Shown: positions 1 through 7,803 of the stretch, piece by piece
How the letters are laid out: each line of letters starts with the position of its first letter
Position numbering within the stretch: position 1 is the stretch's first letter
Source: Candidatus Saccharimonadota bacterium
GTDB taxonomy: Bacteria; Patescibacteriota; Saccharimonadia; Saccharimonadales; Saccharimonadaceae
Direction of reading: 5' to 3'
NCBI GenBank assembly: GCA_017506895.1
Contig: JAFWBV010000001.1
Location: forward strand, 1-64,000
DNA length: 64,000 bases
Notes under the pieces: generated by a model
What the model was told of the DNA's origin: nothing
Seen by the model: the letters and a program-made list of their open reading frames with translations, nothing else
Databases searched by the model: none
Program-made: the position numbers and the translations under genes

Positions 1-267
1 ATTTGTCTCTTGTCCAACCGTTGCGTTTAAAGTATAGCCAGTCGAAGAGTTCGTAGATACACCAACCCTTATTATATTACTATCAGCCACATTACCAGGA
101 GCTAAATTCGGGATTATCAGCTCAGGAGAAGATAAATTCAAGCTAATCATCGAATTAAAAGTAAAACTAACTCTTTTTTCAGTAGAAAAAGACAAAGCAG
201 ATGTTTTCCCTACCAATAGTAAACCCAATACCAAGACAGGCAACAAAACATAAAATGCTCTCTTCAT
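1..267 (-). CDS. Secreted surface protein, N-terminal part (cut by window edge)
   Basis: Only the first 89 residues are in the window; the frame stays open to the left edge. The protein begins MKRAFYVLLPVLVLGLLL, a typical signal peptide with a plausible cleavage site after the TSA at residues 22-24. What follows is Ser/Thr/Asn-rich and looks beta-rich, with a TGYTLNATVG segment reminiscent of GGYAIYAIGYS in the surface protein at 20725-22593, so the two may share an N-terminal domain. The start is set by a TGTTATAAT box (TATAAT at 274-279) only 6 nt upstream of the ATG. It is divergent from the gene at 333. The function of the missing part cannot be judged. Confidence 0.8.
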   Translation of the reverse strand, partial: MKRAFYVLLPVLVLGLLLVGKTSALSFSTEKRVSFTFNSMISLNLSSPELIIPNLAPGNVADSNIIRVGVSTNSSTGYTLNATVGQETN

Positions 268-332
268 AAACCCATTATAACATAACATTTATGTTAAACA
301 ACAAAAATTAGAAAATATGGTAAAATAGTGAC

Positions 333-764
333 ATGGCAATTTTTCGTGCAGACAAAAGATTTAAAAGATTTGAAGACGTCACGCCTGATATTCTAAAAAA
401 AGAAGGCGTCAAATTACTTTTGTGCGATTTAGATAATACCCTTAGACTTCATTCCGAAAAGGAGCCAGCAGACGAACTTCAAGATTGGGTAGAAGATTGC
501 AAGAATGCTGGCGTTAAAATTATTATCATATCAAATAATGGTCGCAAAAAAATGATGCAAAAGTTCTGCGAGCCAATCGGTGTCGACTGTGTGTGGTGGG
601 CCAAAAAACCCATGAGTACCAAATTGACAGAAGCCATGAGCGAATATGGTTTTTCGCAAAAAGAGACCGTCATGCTTGGCGACAAATGGTCTACAGATGT
701 ACTAGCGGCTAAATTTGCCAAAATCCGTGCTTGGCAAGTAGAACACAGGAGAGACATAGTATGA
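333..764 (+). CDS. yqeG: YqeG-family HAD phosphatase, probable phosphatidylglycerophosphatase
   Basis: This 143-residue HAD-superfamily protein carries the nucleophile motif DLDNT at residues 32-36, a second motif SNN near 67-69, a KKP lysine near 91-93 and the acidic motif GDKWSTD at 116-122, matching the compact YqeG/GEP4 (HAD IIIA) class. Fungal GEP4 and plant relatives dephosphorylate phosphatidylglycerophosphate. The stop overlaps the start of pgsA by 4 bp (ATGA), so the pair is translationally coupled and could carry out the last two steps to phosphatidylglycerol. That role is inferred from context. A TGGTAAAAT box (TAAAAT 321-326) lies 6 nt before the ATG. Confidence 0.88.
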   Translation: MAIFRADKRFKRFEDVTPDILKKEGVKLLLCDLDNTLRLHSEKEPADELQDWVEDCKNAGVKIIIISNNGRKKMMQKFCEPIGVDCVWWAKKPMSTKLTEAMSEYGFSQKETVMLGDKWSTDVLAAKFAKIRAWQVEHRRDIV

Positions 765-1309
765 CAAAAAAACTCACCGGCCCTACATGCCTTACTATTT
801 TAAGAATGCTTTTGTCGGTTGCGTTTATGGTGTTTGCAACTTTGCCAGACACCTGGGCAAAAATTACGGCTTTAGTAATTTTCATTGTAGCCTCAATCAC
901 TGACAAAATCGACGGCATCTGGGCACGAAAATCTAAGCAAGTTACAGATTTAGGTGCATTCCTCGATCCACTGGCTGACAAAATGCTAGTGAATCTTGCT
1001 TTTCTCGTACTAGCGTATCTTGGCATCGTCCCCCTTTGGCTTTTTGCGGTTATCTTGATTCGTGATTTCGCCGTAGATGGTATGCGCATGATGGCTGCTC
1101 GTAAAAATGTTACCATAGCTGCATCATTTTACGGCAAACTCAAAACCACCGTCCAGATGACGGCGCTAATCATCTTGTTGCTGAACAATATCGTAAATAT
1201 AGAATTCTTCGGTATACTCGGGAATATAGCTTTATATCTCGCACTAGCTCTAACAGTATTTTCTGGTTTCGATTACCTGTATCACGGCTACAAAAAGTTT
1301 ATTAAATAA
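761..1309 (+). CDS. pgsA: CDP-diacylglycerol--glycerol-3-phosphate phosphatidyltransferase
   Basis: Membrane enzyme transferring a phosphatidyl group from CDP-diacylglycerol to glycerol-3-phosphate. The CDP-alcohol phosphotransferase signature is complete: D48-x2-D51-G-x2-A-R-x8-G65-x3-D69-x3-D73 (DKIDGIWAR, then GAFLDPLADK). About five hydrophobic segments make up the 182-residue protein. I chose ATG 761 rather than the in-frame TTG at 731 because AGGAGA lies at a good distance upstream and because 761 gives a 4-bp overlap with the phosphatase gene before it. It closes a two-gene operon; cdsA, which supplies its substrate, converges on it from the other side. Confidence 0.93.
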   Translation: MTKKLTGPTCLTILRMLLSVAFMVFATLPDTWAKITALVIFIVASITDKIDGIWARKSKQVTDLGAFLDPLADKMLVNLAFLVLAYLGIVPLWLFAVILIRDFAVDGMRMMAARKNVTIAASFYGKLKTTVQMTALIILLLNNIVNIEFFGILGNIALYLALALTVFSGFDYLYHGYKKFIK

Positions 1310-1328
1310 TTATAATTGTTTCTTTGGG

Positions 1329-1406
1329 GGATTTCGGAGTGCGACAGCGCGAGAATTAGCGTGCGAACCCTGTGGCGACGGGCGCGAGCAATGCGACTCC
1401 AAAGGA
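1329..1406. repeat. Structured intergenic element A (shared with 16771-16850)
   Basis: A GC-rich block between the convergent pgsA and cdsA ends. On the plus strand it reads ATTTCGGAG, nine bases, GCGAGAATTAGCGTG, four bases, CCCTGTGGCGAC; the copy at 16772 has the same words with the same nine-base spacing. The flanks can pair (GGAGT with ACTCC) around an inner hairpin (CCC/GGG). No run of T follows, so it is not an ordinary intrinsic terminator. An overlapping plus-strand reading frame here has no coding character. Confidence 0.6.
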
Positions 1407-1419
1407 ATTATTATGGCTA

Positions 1420-2103
1420 TTACAATAAAGATATTATAAGTAATACAGTACACGCAAAAGCCGAAGAATCAATTCTATCTAGAAAACCACCATGCCCTTC
1501 TGAGCCACCCACTGCAGTTTCGATAATTGCAAAGAATTTGTTTTTTATTAAGATTTCATTTGAGTCTTTAACGTTAAACGCACGTTTCAAATGACTTTCG
1601 AATAAATCGCCACAAAGCGCCAATGGGCCGCATAGAAGATACATCCAATCAGTTGCAAAAGCGCCTGCAGCTGCCATTTTAATAATTACAAGGCTAATAG
1701 CAAACAGCAGTCCAAGAATTGTACCTTCCCAAGTTTTGTTTTTGGAAATATGTGGGAATGGTCGCGATTTTTTGAAAACTTTCCCACCAAATAATTTGCC
1801 GCTAAGATATGCAAACACGTCATATCCAGGGACACCTAGAATAATATACCAAAAATGGTCAACATTGATTCTTGCAACAAAAATCGTGCCGAGAATTAAG
1901 AAGGCCAACTCTAATATCGTTAACAATATATTATATAATGTAGATTTTCTTTTAAAGAAGCTCAAAAGCTCAATTGCAGATAAAAATGCAAAAACGCCAA
2001 ACAATATTTTAAACGGTATACTGTCAAAAGTATAAAGTGCCAGTAGCGCTACAACGAATATTCCTAGTCCCACTATTACCCGCACTTTGAAATTCTTATC
2101 CAT
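1420..2103 (-). CDS. cdsA: Phosphatidate cytidylyltransferase (CDP-diglyceride synthase)
   Basis: Integral membrane enzyme making CDP-diacylglycerol from phosphatidate and CTP. The C-terminal CDS signature is recognisable: SHLKRAFNVKD, then EGHGGFLDRIDS. Between the KD and HGG parts there are about 16 additional residues (NKFFAIIETAVGGS region) that the usual signature does not have. Several hydrophobic spans fill the N-terminal half. The start is ATG 2103: a TGCTATAAT box (TATAAT 2110-2115) lies 6 nt upstream, so longer frames that begin upstream of it would not be transcribed from this promoter. The gene supplies CDP-diacylglycerol to pgsA, which ends 110 bp away on the other strand. Confidence 0.9.
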   Translation of the reverse strand: MDKNFKVRVIVGLGIFVVALLALYTFDSIPFKILFGVFAFLSAIELLSFFKRKSTLYNILLTILELAFLILGTIFVARINVDHFWYIILGVPGYDVFAYLSGKLFGGKVFKKSRPFPHISKNKTWEGTILGLLFAISLVIIKMAAAGAFATDWMYLLCGPLALCGDLFESHLKRAFNVKDSNEILIKNKFFAIIETAVGGSEGHGGFLDRIDSSAFACTVLLIISLL

Positions 2104-2132
2104 GAACTTATTATAGCACAATACTATTTTGG

Positions 2133-2300
2133 CAATCGTTAATAATTCGATTAAATTCGGTAAGACTTGGCCTAGCGGCCCGGAGTACTAACTCGGGTGA
2201 AAAATTGCTTAAGTAATGATTAATAATTCGATTCGAGTTAGTAAGACTTGGCCTAGCGGCCCGGAGCGCTAACTCGAATGAATTATTAATCATTACACAG
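2133..2300. repeat. Tandem 81-bp repeat with a 28-bp palindrome
   Basis: Two units sit side by side between divergent promoters of cdsA and the acyl-AMP ligase. A 26-nt core (GTAAGACTTGGCCTAGCGGC followed by CCGGAG) is identical at 2160-2185 and 2241-2266. In the second unit the flanks 2213-2241 and 2269-2296 are complementary over 28 bp with a single bulged G, leaving a 27-nt loop that itself contains GGCC-TAGC-GGCC. The first unit has lost most of the outer stem. No reading frame or known insertion-sequence gene is associated with it. Confidence 0.9.
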
Positions 2301-2335
2301 AAGAGCAAATCTCAAGATTGTGGTATAATAGCTCT

Positions 2336-4069
2336 ATGCCTTTAGAATATATTTACAAAAAACTTAAAAACACTTTACGCAAGCTCGACATGAAACTTGA
2401 GCGCGCTAAATACTCATACATCGACAAAATGCCAAAAGATATCGAATACTTCGAAGGTGGTCTATATGACGTAGTGTACGAATCATCTTGCAAATGGCCA
2501 CATAATACTGCCCTGCAGTATTTCGACAATGAGATTACTTACAAAGAAATGATTAAAAAGATTAACAAAGTTGCCGCCGCCCTAAAATCACTCGGCGCCG
2601 AAAAAGGTGATCGTATTACTGTTTGTATGCCTAATACACCGGAAGCCATCTATATGTTTTATGCTATCAATGAAATTGGCGCCGTGGCTAATATGGTACA
2701 TCCATTATCATCCGAAAAAGAAATCGAAGACTATGTTAATCAATCCCACTCTAGCATTATCCTTTGTATTGATATCTCTTATCCAAAGGTCGAAGCTATT
2801 ATTAAAAACACCGAACTTGAACACGTCATCGTAGTTTCCCCTACTCGTTCGATGGCATCTATTGTTCGCGTGATATATAAATTAACCAAAGGCCGCAAGA
2901 ACCACATCAAAAAATCGCAACAAGTCATCACTTGGGACAAGTTTCTCTTAAAAGCCAACAAATACATTGGTAATCCGCACGCACGCGTCAATGCAAAAGA
3001 TGACGCAGTAATCATGTATTCTGGTGGCACGACCGGTAAGCCAAAAGGCATCATGCTTTCAAATCTTAATTTTAACGCTCAAGCACTTGGTGCTAAGTAT
3101 TTAGTCCCAGAATTATTTAAGCCGGAGTTTTCTTTTATGGCATTCTTGCCAAATTTCCACGCCTTTGGACTAGGTTGCTGTATCCATATGCCACTATATA
3201 ATGGCGCTCGTTCGTTCCTAATCCCACAATTTAATCCCAAAAAGTTTAAAAGCTATATCACTAAATATAAAGTTAATGTCCTAGTTGGCGTGCCGACGGT
3301 GTTTGATTATCTTACCAAAATAAAATTCAAAAAAGACGAACTAAAAACGGTCAAATACGTTGTGTCAGGTGGAGATATGATTAGCATGAGTAACAAAGAA
3401 AAAATCAATGAATTTTTGCACGCTCACGGTTCCAAGGCTTTAATCGAAAATGGCTATGGACTATCCGAGGCGTCTGGCGGATTTATCTTTTCACCAATGT
3501 CGGTTGCCGAAGACCCTGACGGTATTGGCTATCCATTGCCAGATAACGAAGTTGTCATTATGGACCTAAATACCAAAAAGCCTGCACCACTAGGTAAAGA
3601 CGGTGAAATTCTCGTACGAGGTCTCTGTGTAATGAAAGGATACATCAATAAGCCCAAAGAAACCGAAGAAGCCTTTATTAAAATTGGTGGCAAAAAATAC
3701 TTACGCACTGGTGATATTGGCTATGCCGACGAACGTGGCGTAATCCATTTCCGTTCTCGTCTCAAAAGAATGATTATCACCAATGGCTACAATGTCTACC
3801 CAGCCAATATTGAAGACGTGACACTGACATGCAAAAAAGTCGCAGCCTGCGCCGCTGTCGGTCGAGAAGACAAACTACGCGGTGAAAAGGTAGTCATCTT
3901 CATTGTCCCTGCCGAAAAAGCGTCAGAGCGTGCCATCAAGAAAGAATTAAACACCATCTACAAAAAACATTTAGCAAAATATGAAATCCCACGCGAAATG
4001 CGATTCATCCCAGAGCTTCCAAAGACCAAAATGGCCAAAGTTGACTTCAAAGCATTAGAAAGATTATAA
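2336..4069 (+). CDS. Long-chain acyl-CoA/acyl-AMP ligase (FadD-like)
   Basis: Adenylate-forming enzyme that activates a carboxylate, most likely a fatty acid, with ATP. ANL-family motifs appear in order over 577 residues: the phosphate loop YSGGTTGKPKGI, the ATP-binding GYGLSEASGG, the hinge YLRTGDIGY and the late NGYNVYPANIED motif that precedes the mobile C-terminal domain. Whether CoA or another thiol is the acceptor cannot be told. The start ATG 2336 follows a TGGTATAAT box (2324-2329) by 6 nt; an in-frame upstream start at 2318 lies within or above this promoter. Its last bases overlap the convergent recR. Next to the phospholipid genes, it may activate scavenged fatty acids. Confidence 0.88.
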   Translation: MPLEYIYKKLKNTLRKLDMKLERAKYSYIDKMPKDIEYFEGGLYDVVYESSCKWPHNTALQYFDNEITYKEMIKKINKVAAALKSLGAEKGDRITVCMPNTPEAIYMFYAINEIGAVANMVHPLSSEKEIEDYVNQSHSSIILCIDISYPKVEAIIKNTELEHVIVVSPTRSMASIVRVIYKLTKGRKNHIKKSQQVITWDKFLLKANKYIGNPHARVNAKDDAVIMYSGGTTGKPKGIMLSNLNFNAQALGAKYLVPELFKPEFSFMAFLPNFHAFGLGCCIHMPLYNGARSFLIPQFNPKKFKSYITKYKVNVLVGVPTVFDYLTKIKFKKDELKTVKYVVSGGDMISMSNKEKINEFLHAHGSKALIENGYGLSEASGGFIFSPMSVAEDPDGIGYPLPDNEVVIMDLNTKKPAPLGKDGEILVRGLCVMKGYINKPKETEEAFIKIGGKKYLRTGDIGYADERGVIHFRSRLKRMIITNGYNVYPANIEDVTLTCKKVAACAAVGREDKLRGEKVVIFIVPAEKASERAIKKELNTIYKKHLAKYEIPREMRFIPELPKTKMAKVDFKALERL

Positions 4070-4669
4070 ATTAGTTCTATTTTCTAAAGCCGCACTTAAA
4101 GTGATTTGGTCTGCATAGGAAAGATCTACACCAAGCGGTAATCCGCGCGCCAATCGAGTCAACTTGAGATTTGGGTTTTGTTCATGTAGGATTTTTTCTA
4201 AATATAATGCAGTTGATTCCCCTTCCACAGATGGATTAGTTGCAATAATAATTTCTTTTACATTATCGTTATTTGCACGCTTTACTAATTCACCGATATG
4301 CAGCTGTTCCGGCGTAACGCCATCAATCGGCGAAATAGCACCACCTAGTACGTGATAAGTTCCGTGGTATGAATGAGTAGACTCAATAGCATAAATATCC
4401 AGCGGCTCTTCTACTACCATTACAGTGCTTTTATCGCGCTTCGGGTCAGCATAAAGTGGCGAAACATCATCTTCAGCATTCATCAAAGCAAAAGTAACCG
4501 GGCAAGATTTAACATCGTCGTGAAGTGCTTCTAATGCTTCAGCGATATTGTCTGAAATCTGTGAATCAGACTTAAAAAGATAATAGGCGTATCGCTCTGC
4601 TGTTCTGGGACCCACTCCAGGAAGTCTCGATAAAGCATCGATAGCACGTGTTAGCGCCTGGGGTAGCAT
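4064..4669 (-). CDS. recR: Recombination protein RecR
   Basis: RecFOR-pathway protein that clamps DNA at gaps. The N-terminal helix-hairpin-helix (SRLPGVGPRTAERYAYYL) and the TOPRIM acidic motif (VMVVEEPLDIYAIE) followed by YHVLGGAISP and GEST-like VEGESTALYL are clear over 201 residues. The zinc finger that normally has four cysteines is degenerate: only one cysteine remains (SCPV), and the second pair is replaced around DVSPLYAD. The start at 4669 is one base after the ybaB stop, so translation is coupled. The order dnaX...ybaB-recR is the common bacterial arrangement. Confidence 0.95.
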   Translation of the reverse strand: MLPQALTRAIDALSRLPGVGPRTAERYAYYLFKSDSQISDNIAEALEALHDDVKSCPVTFALMNAEDDVSPLYADPKRDKSTVMVVEEPLDIYAIESTHSYHGTYHVLGGAISPIDGVTPEQLHIGELVKRANNDNVKEIIIATNPSVEGESTALYLEKILHEQNPNLKLTRLARGLPLGVDLSYADQITLSAALENRTNL

Positions 4670-4670
4670 A

Positions 4671-4973
4671 TTACATCCCGAGACCGAGATTACCAAGTCC
4701 ACCCATTAGTGGCTTCATCTTGTCAGTAGCAATTTCCTGTGCTTTTGCAAAGCCATCGCGCATACAATTTTCAATCCAGCGTTCAAGCTCGTGAATATCA
4801 TCTAAATCGATTTTTTCTGGATCAAGTTTTACCTTTTTGACCTTTAGTTCGCCGTTAATTTGCACTACTACTGCGCCATCACCAGCTTCAACTTCAACAA
4901 TTTCATTTTTAAGTTCTTTTTGAGCTTTACGTAGCTGGTTCAACAACTTCATCTGATCTAACTTTTGTCCCAT
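4671..4973 (-). CDS. ybaB: YbaB/EbfC nucleoid-associated protein
   Basis: A 100-residue DNA-binding protein of the YbaB/EbfC family. The N-terminal helix (LDQMKLLNQLRKAQKELK), the strand region GAVVVQINGELKVKKVKLD and the C-terminal helix with glycine-rich tail GGLGNLGLGM match the family. The gene is wedged between a membrane transferase and recR; its Shine-Dalgarno AAGGAGAG lies in the last codons of the upstream gene. It is almost always found beside dnaX and recR in bacteria. Confidence 0.93.
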   Translation of the reverse strand: MGQKLDQMKLLNQLRKAQKELKNEIVEVEAGDGAVVVQINGELKVKKVKLDPEKIDLDDIHELERWIENCMRDGFAKAQEIATDKMKPLMGGLGNLGLGM

Positions 4974-4974
4974 T

Positions 4975-6423
4975 TTACTCTCCTTCTTTTTGAGTTACAG
5001 TATATAAATATATTATATCAGAGTTATCTCTTTTTGGCGAGACAACGATTCGTTCGAGTGTATACCCAGCCGGTTTTTCTTGCCCACTGCCTAATATGGC
5101 AAGTCGGCCAACTCTTTCACCACCGAGCTCATTAATAACTTTAATATTGGATCTAGTCTCAAGTATTTTATAAAATTCATAATTATCTTTTACTAGTAGT
5201 GTTTCATCAGTCAAATTATCTTTTATAATTCTAACATTATTATTGAATAGGTCGGCAATTATTGGATTATATCTATAACCATATATATAATGAAGAAGTC
5301 CTGGCACGATAATAAGTGCGAAAAGTATTGTCAAAGGCACTAAGGCAGAGATTCTAGCATATGGATTCTCTGGGAAAAGACCATACCACTTCTCTAGCAA
5401 ATATTTGACACCATGTGCAATCAGAATCGAAAATGGCAAGATAAAGAAGACGACTGCGTCAGGATTAAAGCCAGTTATAATTACGCAAAACACAATCAAA
5501 ATTGAAGCAATCGAATTACGCGAAGCAAAGAAACCCTTGGTCGTCGAGAATAAACCAATTAATGCCAGGGCAAAATTTGGCAAACTAATAAGTGGTGACA
5601 AAAGTACACTTTCTACCGTGCCATGCCAAGAAAAGAGCGGTGAAAAACCGGTAGAGATATTATTAAAGAAGTTTTGCATCTCAAAATTCCGAGCAAAGAG
5701 CAAAGCCATAATCGTGTCTGGGTGATGTATTATGCTAACACCTAGTACCACAAATCCTGCCACAATGGTCAGTATGACAATTGAAAGTGGTAGTTTAGGT
5801 AAATCTTTTACGATAAAACGCAAATGTGGTTGAATTAAAACAAATACCACGCAGAAAACTGCAAAATAAACCATATAAGGAGTAAAAATCGAAAGAAGTA
5901 GCGCGATTGCAAACATAAAACTATAAAGTGGCTTCGGACGTTTCTCGCCTTGGATTTTTGAGCCTAGCCACAGCAAAAGTGTTGGCCAGAAAACTAACAT
6001 GATAAGTGGCGTTCCCGAACCAGCCAAGAATAAGAAAGGAGTTGATAACACAATTAAACATGAAGAAAGTAGTGATACATTACTCTTAAACCAACGGTTG
6101 AGTAGTAAAATTAACAGAAAACCTAAAAGTAGTCCAATTATAATACTCGGTAGTTTAACGGAATAAGCCGAAAGCCCAAAAATCATGATAGAAAACTTTT
6201 GTAAAACTCGATAAGGCAAATCAACCAAGTCTCCGTTTAAAATACCATCCTTGCCTAAGAAATACGAACTAGCAGCCGAATCCATTTCCGCCTGCGAAAG
6301 CCCGTTTTGAGCAAAAAGTGGCAAAGTTAAAAGAAGTACAATAAATGCAAGACCGAGTATAACATAACCAATAATAAAACGGTAACGATATAAAAAAAGT
6401 TTAGAAATAGGTTTTTTCTTCAC
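4975..6423 (-). CDS. Multi-pass GT-C-type glycosyltransferase-like membrane protein
   Basis: A 482-residue polytopic protein with about ten to twelve hydrophobic segments and a soluble C-terminal tail from roughly residue 400. The first extracytoplasmic loop contains QAEMDSAASSYFLGKDG, resembling the acidic catalytic loop of GT39/ArnT-type transferases that use lipid-linked sugar donors. The actual sugar or acceptor is unknown. It starts with GTG at 6423, 6 nt after a TGCTATAAT box (TATAAT 6430-6435), so it has its own promoter inside the dnaX-recR cluster. The stop is 1 base before ybaB. Confidence 0.72.
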   Translation of the reverse strand: MKKKPISKLFLYRYRFIIGYVILGLAFIVLLLTLPLFAQNGLSQAEMDSAASSYFLGKDGILNGDLVDLPYRVLQKFSIMIFGLSAYSVKLPSIIIGLLLGFLLILLLNRWFKSNVSLLSSCLIVLSTPFLFLAGSGTPLIMLVFWPTLLLWLGSKIQGEKRPKPLYSFMFAIALLLSIFTPYMVYFAVFCVVFVLIQPHLRFIVKDLPKLPLSIVILTIVAGFVVLGVSIIHHPDTIMALLFARNFEMQNFFNNISTGFSPLFSWHGTVESVLLSPLISLPNFALALIGLFSTTKGFFASRNSIASILIVFCVIITGFNPDAVVFFILPFSILIAHGVKYLLEKWYGLFPENPYARISALVPLTILFALIIVPGLLHYIYGYRYNPIIADLFNNNVRIIKDNLTDETLLVKDNYEFYKILETRSNIKVINELGGERVGRLAILGSGQEKPAGYTLERIVVSPKRDNSDIIYLYTVTQKEGE

Positions 6424-6438
6424 ATAAGTATTATAGCA

Positions 6439-7803
6439 CTATTCATGCTCAGTATCAAGCGACATGAAACGTAGGAGCTCTGGGTGGAAGTATAGCTCGA
6501 TTTTGCCAACTGGACCATGTCTATGTTTTGAAATCAAAAGTTCCGTGATATGAGTTTCTTCATAGTTATCATCATTTTGACGATAATAATCAGGTCGATG
6601 CAAAAACATTACTAAATCGGCATCTTGCTCAATAGAACCAGACTCACGTAAATCTGACAATACTGGTCTCGGGTCGTCGCGTCCGGTCACATTACGTGAA
6701 AGCTGAGCCAGAGCAATAACTGGGATATTTAGTTCCCTAGCTAGAATTTTGAGACCACGCGAAATTTCAGTAACCTCTTGCACGCGGTTACCCTTATAAC
6801 GGTCAGAACCTTGCAAAAGTTGTAGATAATCAATAATAACAATCCCGATATCGTGATCGTGCATAGCACGTCTTGCTTTATTGCGGAGCTCTACAATTGT
6901 CATTGCGCTCGAATCGTCGATATAAATCGGCAGGTCGTCCATTTCATCCATAGCGTCACCAATTTTCTGGAATTCTTCGTCAGATAGATTGCCAGTACGC
7001 ATTTTCCAGTTGTCAACTCCAGACACATCCGAAATCATGCGGTCAATAATCTCATTTGCGCCCATTTCTAGTGAAAAGAATAAAACGCCTTTTTTATTAA
7101 TACTAGCAATATTATATGTCAAGTTTTGCGCGAAAGTCGTTTTACCCATGGCCGGGCGCGCGCCGACGATAATCAAATCGCCTTTTTGGAAGCCGGCCGT
7201 CTTTTTGTCTAAATCACGAAAACCAGTTTTAAGACCCCTTAAAGACCCTTTGTTCTTGTGTAAGTCATCAATACGGTCAAAGGCATCAGCCAGTAATTGA
7301 TCAATCGAAACGTAATCACTTTTAACGATTTTGTCAGAGACTTCAAATAACTCTTGTTCAGCAGAACCAATTAATTCATCCGGGTTTGCATCATCCTGAA
7401 ATGCTCTTTCGGCAATTTTGGTACCAGCATTGATTAGTCGCCTTCTGGTCGATGCTTTTTCAATGAGTTCAGCATATGCTTTAGCGTGTGAAGCAGCCGG
7501 GACAAAATTTGACAGTTCAGCGAGATAAGAAGCTTTGCCGATTTTATCTAATTGTTTTCTTGATTTTAGCTCCGAACTTAAGGTCAATAAATCCACTGGT
7601 TTATGGTTATCATACAGATTCAAAATCGCATCAAATATAATTTGATGTCTTTCGTCGTAAAAATCTCGTGGTTTGACAATTGTCAGTATCTCAGGCAATA
7701 CATCATTATTAATAATTAGCGCACCAAGAAGAGACTTCTCAGCCACATCATCATGTGGCGGGATACGTCCATCTTTACTTTTAGAACGGGCTTGTTCCTC
7801 CAT
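6439..7803 (-). CDS. dnaB: Replicative DNA helicase DnaB
   Basis: Hexameric replication-fork helicase. The N-terminal domain (DDVAEKSLLGALIINNDVLPEI) and the RecA-like C-terminal domain are both present over 454 residues: Walker A VGARPAMGKTTFAQ, Walker B IVIIDYLQLL, and the DLRESGSIEQDADLV arginine-finger region. The gene overlaps dnaX by 23 bp, so both are cotranscribed. The length is normal and no intein interrupts the Walker regions, which are frequent intein sites in DnaB. Confidence 0.96.
   Translation of the reverse strand: MEEQARSKSKDGRIPPHDDVAEKSLLGALIINNDVLPEILTIVKPRDFYDERHQIIFDAILNLYDNHKPVDLLTLSSELKSRKQLDKIGKASYLAELSNFVPAASHAKAYAELIEKASTRRRLINAGTKIAERAFQDDANPDELIGSAEQELFEVSDKIVKSDYVSIDQLLADAFDRIDDLHKNKGSLRGLKTGFRDLDKKTAGFQKGDLIIVGARPAMGKTTFAQNLTYNIASINKKGVLFFSLEMGANEIIDRMISDVSGVDNWKMRTGNLSDEEFQKIGDAMDEMDDLPIYIDDSSAMTIVELRNKARRAMHDHDIGIVIIDYLQLLQGSDRYKGNRVQEVTEISRGLKILARELNIPVIALAQLSRNVTGRDDPRPVLSDLRESGSIEQDADLVMFLHRPDYYRQNDDNYEETHITELLISKHRHGPVGKIELYFHPELLRFMSLDTEHE

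Noticed and set aside
1316-1594. Plus-strand frame running through element A into cdsA
   Set aside because: It combines a structured repeat with antisense cdsA sequence; composition (many Arg/Cys/Ser) is not protein-like and there is no ribosome site.
2133-2300. CRISPR array
   Set aside because: Only two tandem 81-bp units, without unique spacers or cas genes; the units are self-palindromic instead.
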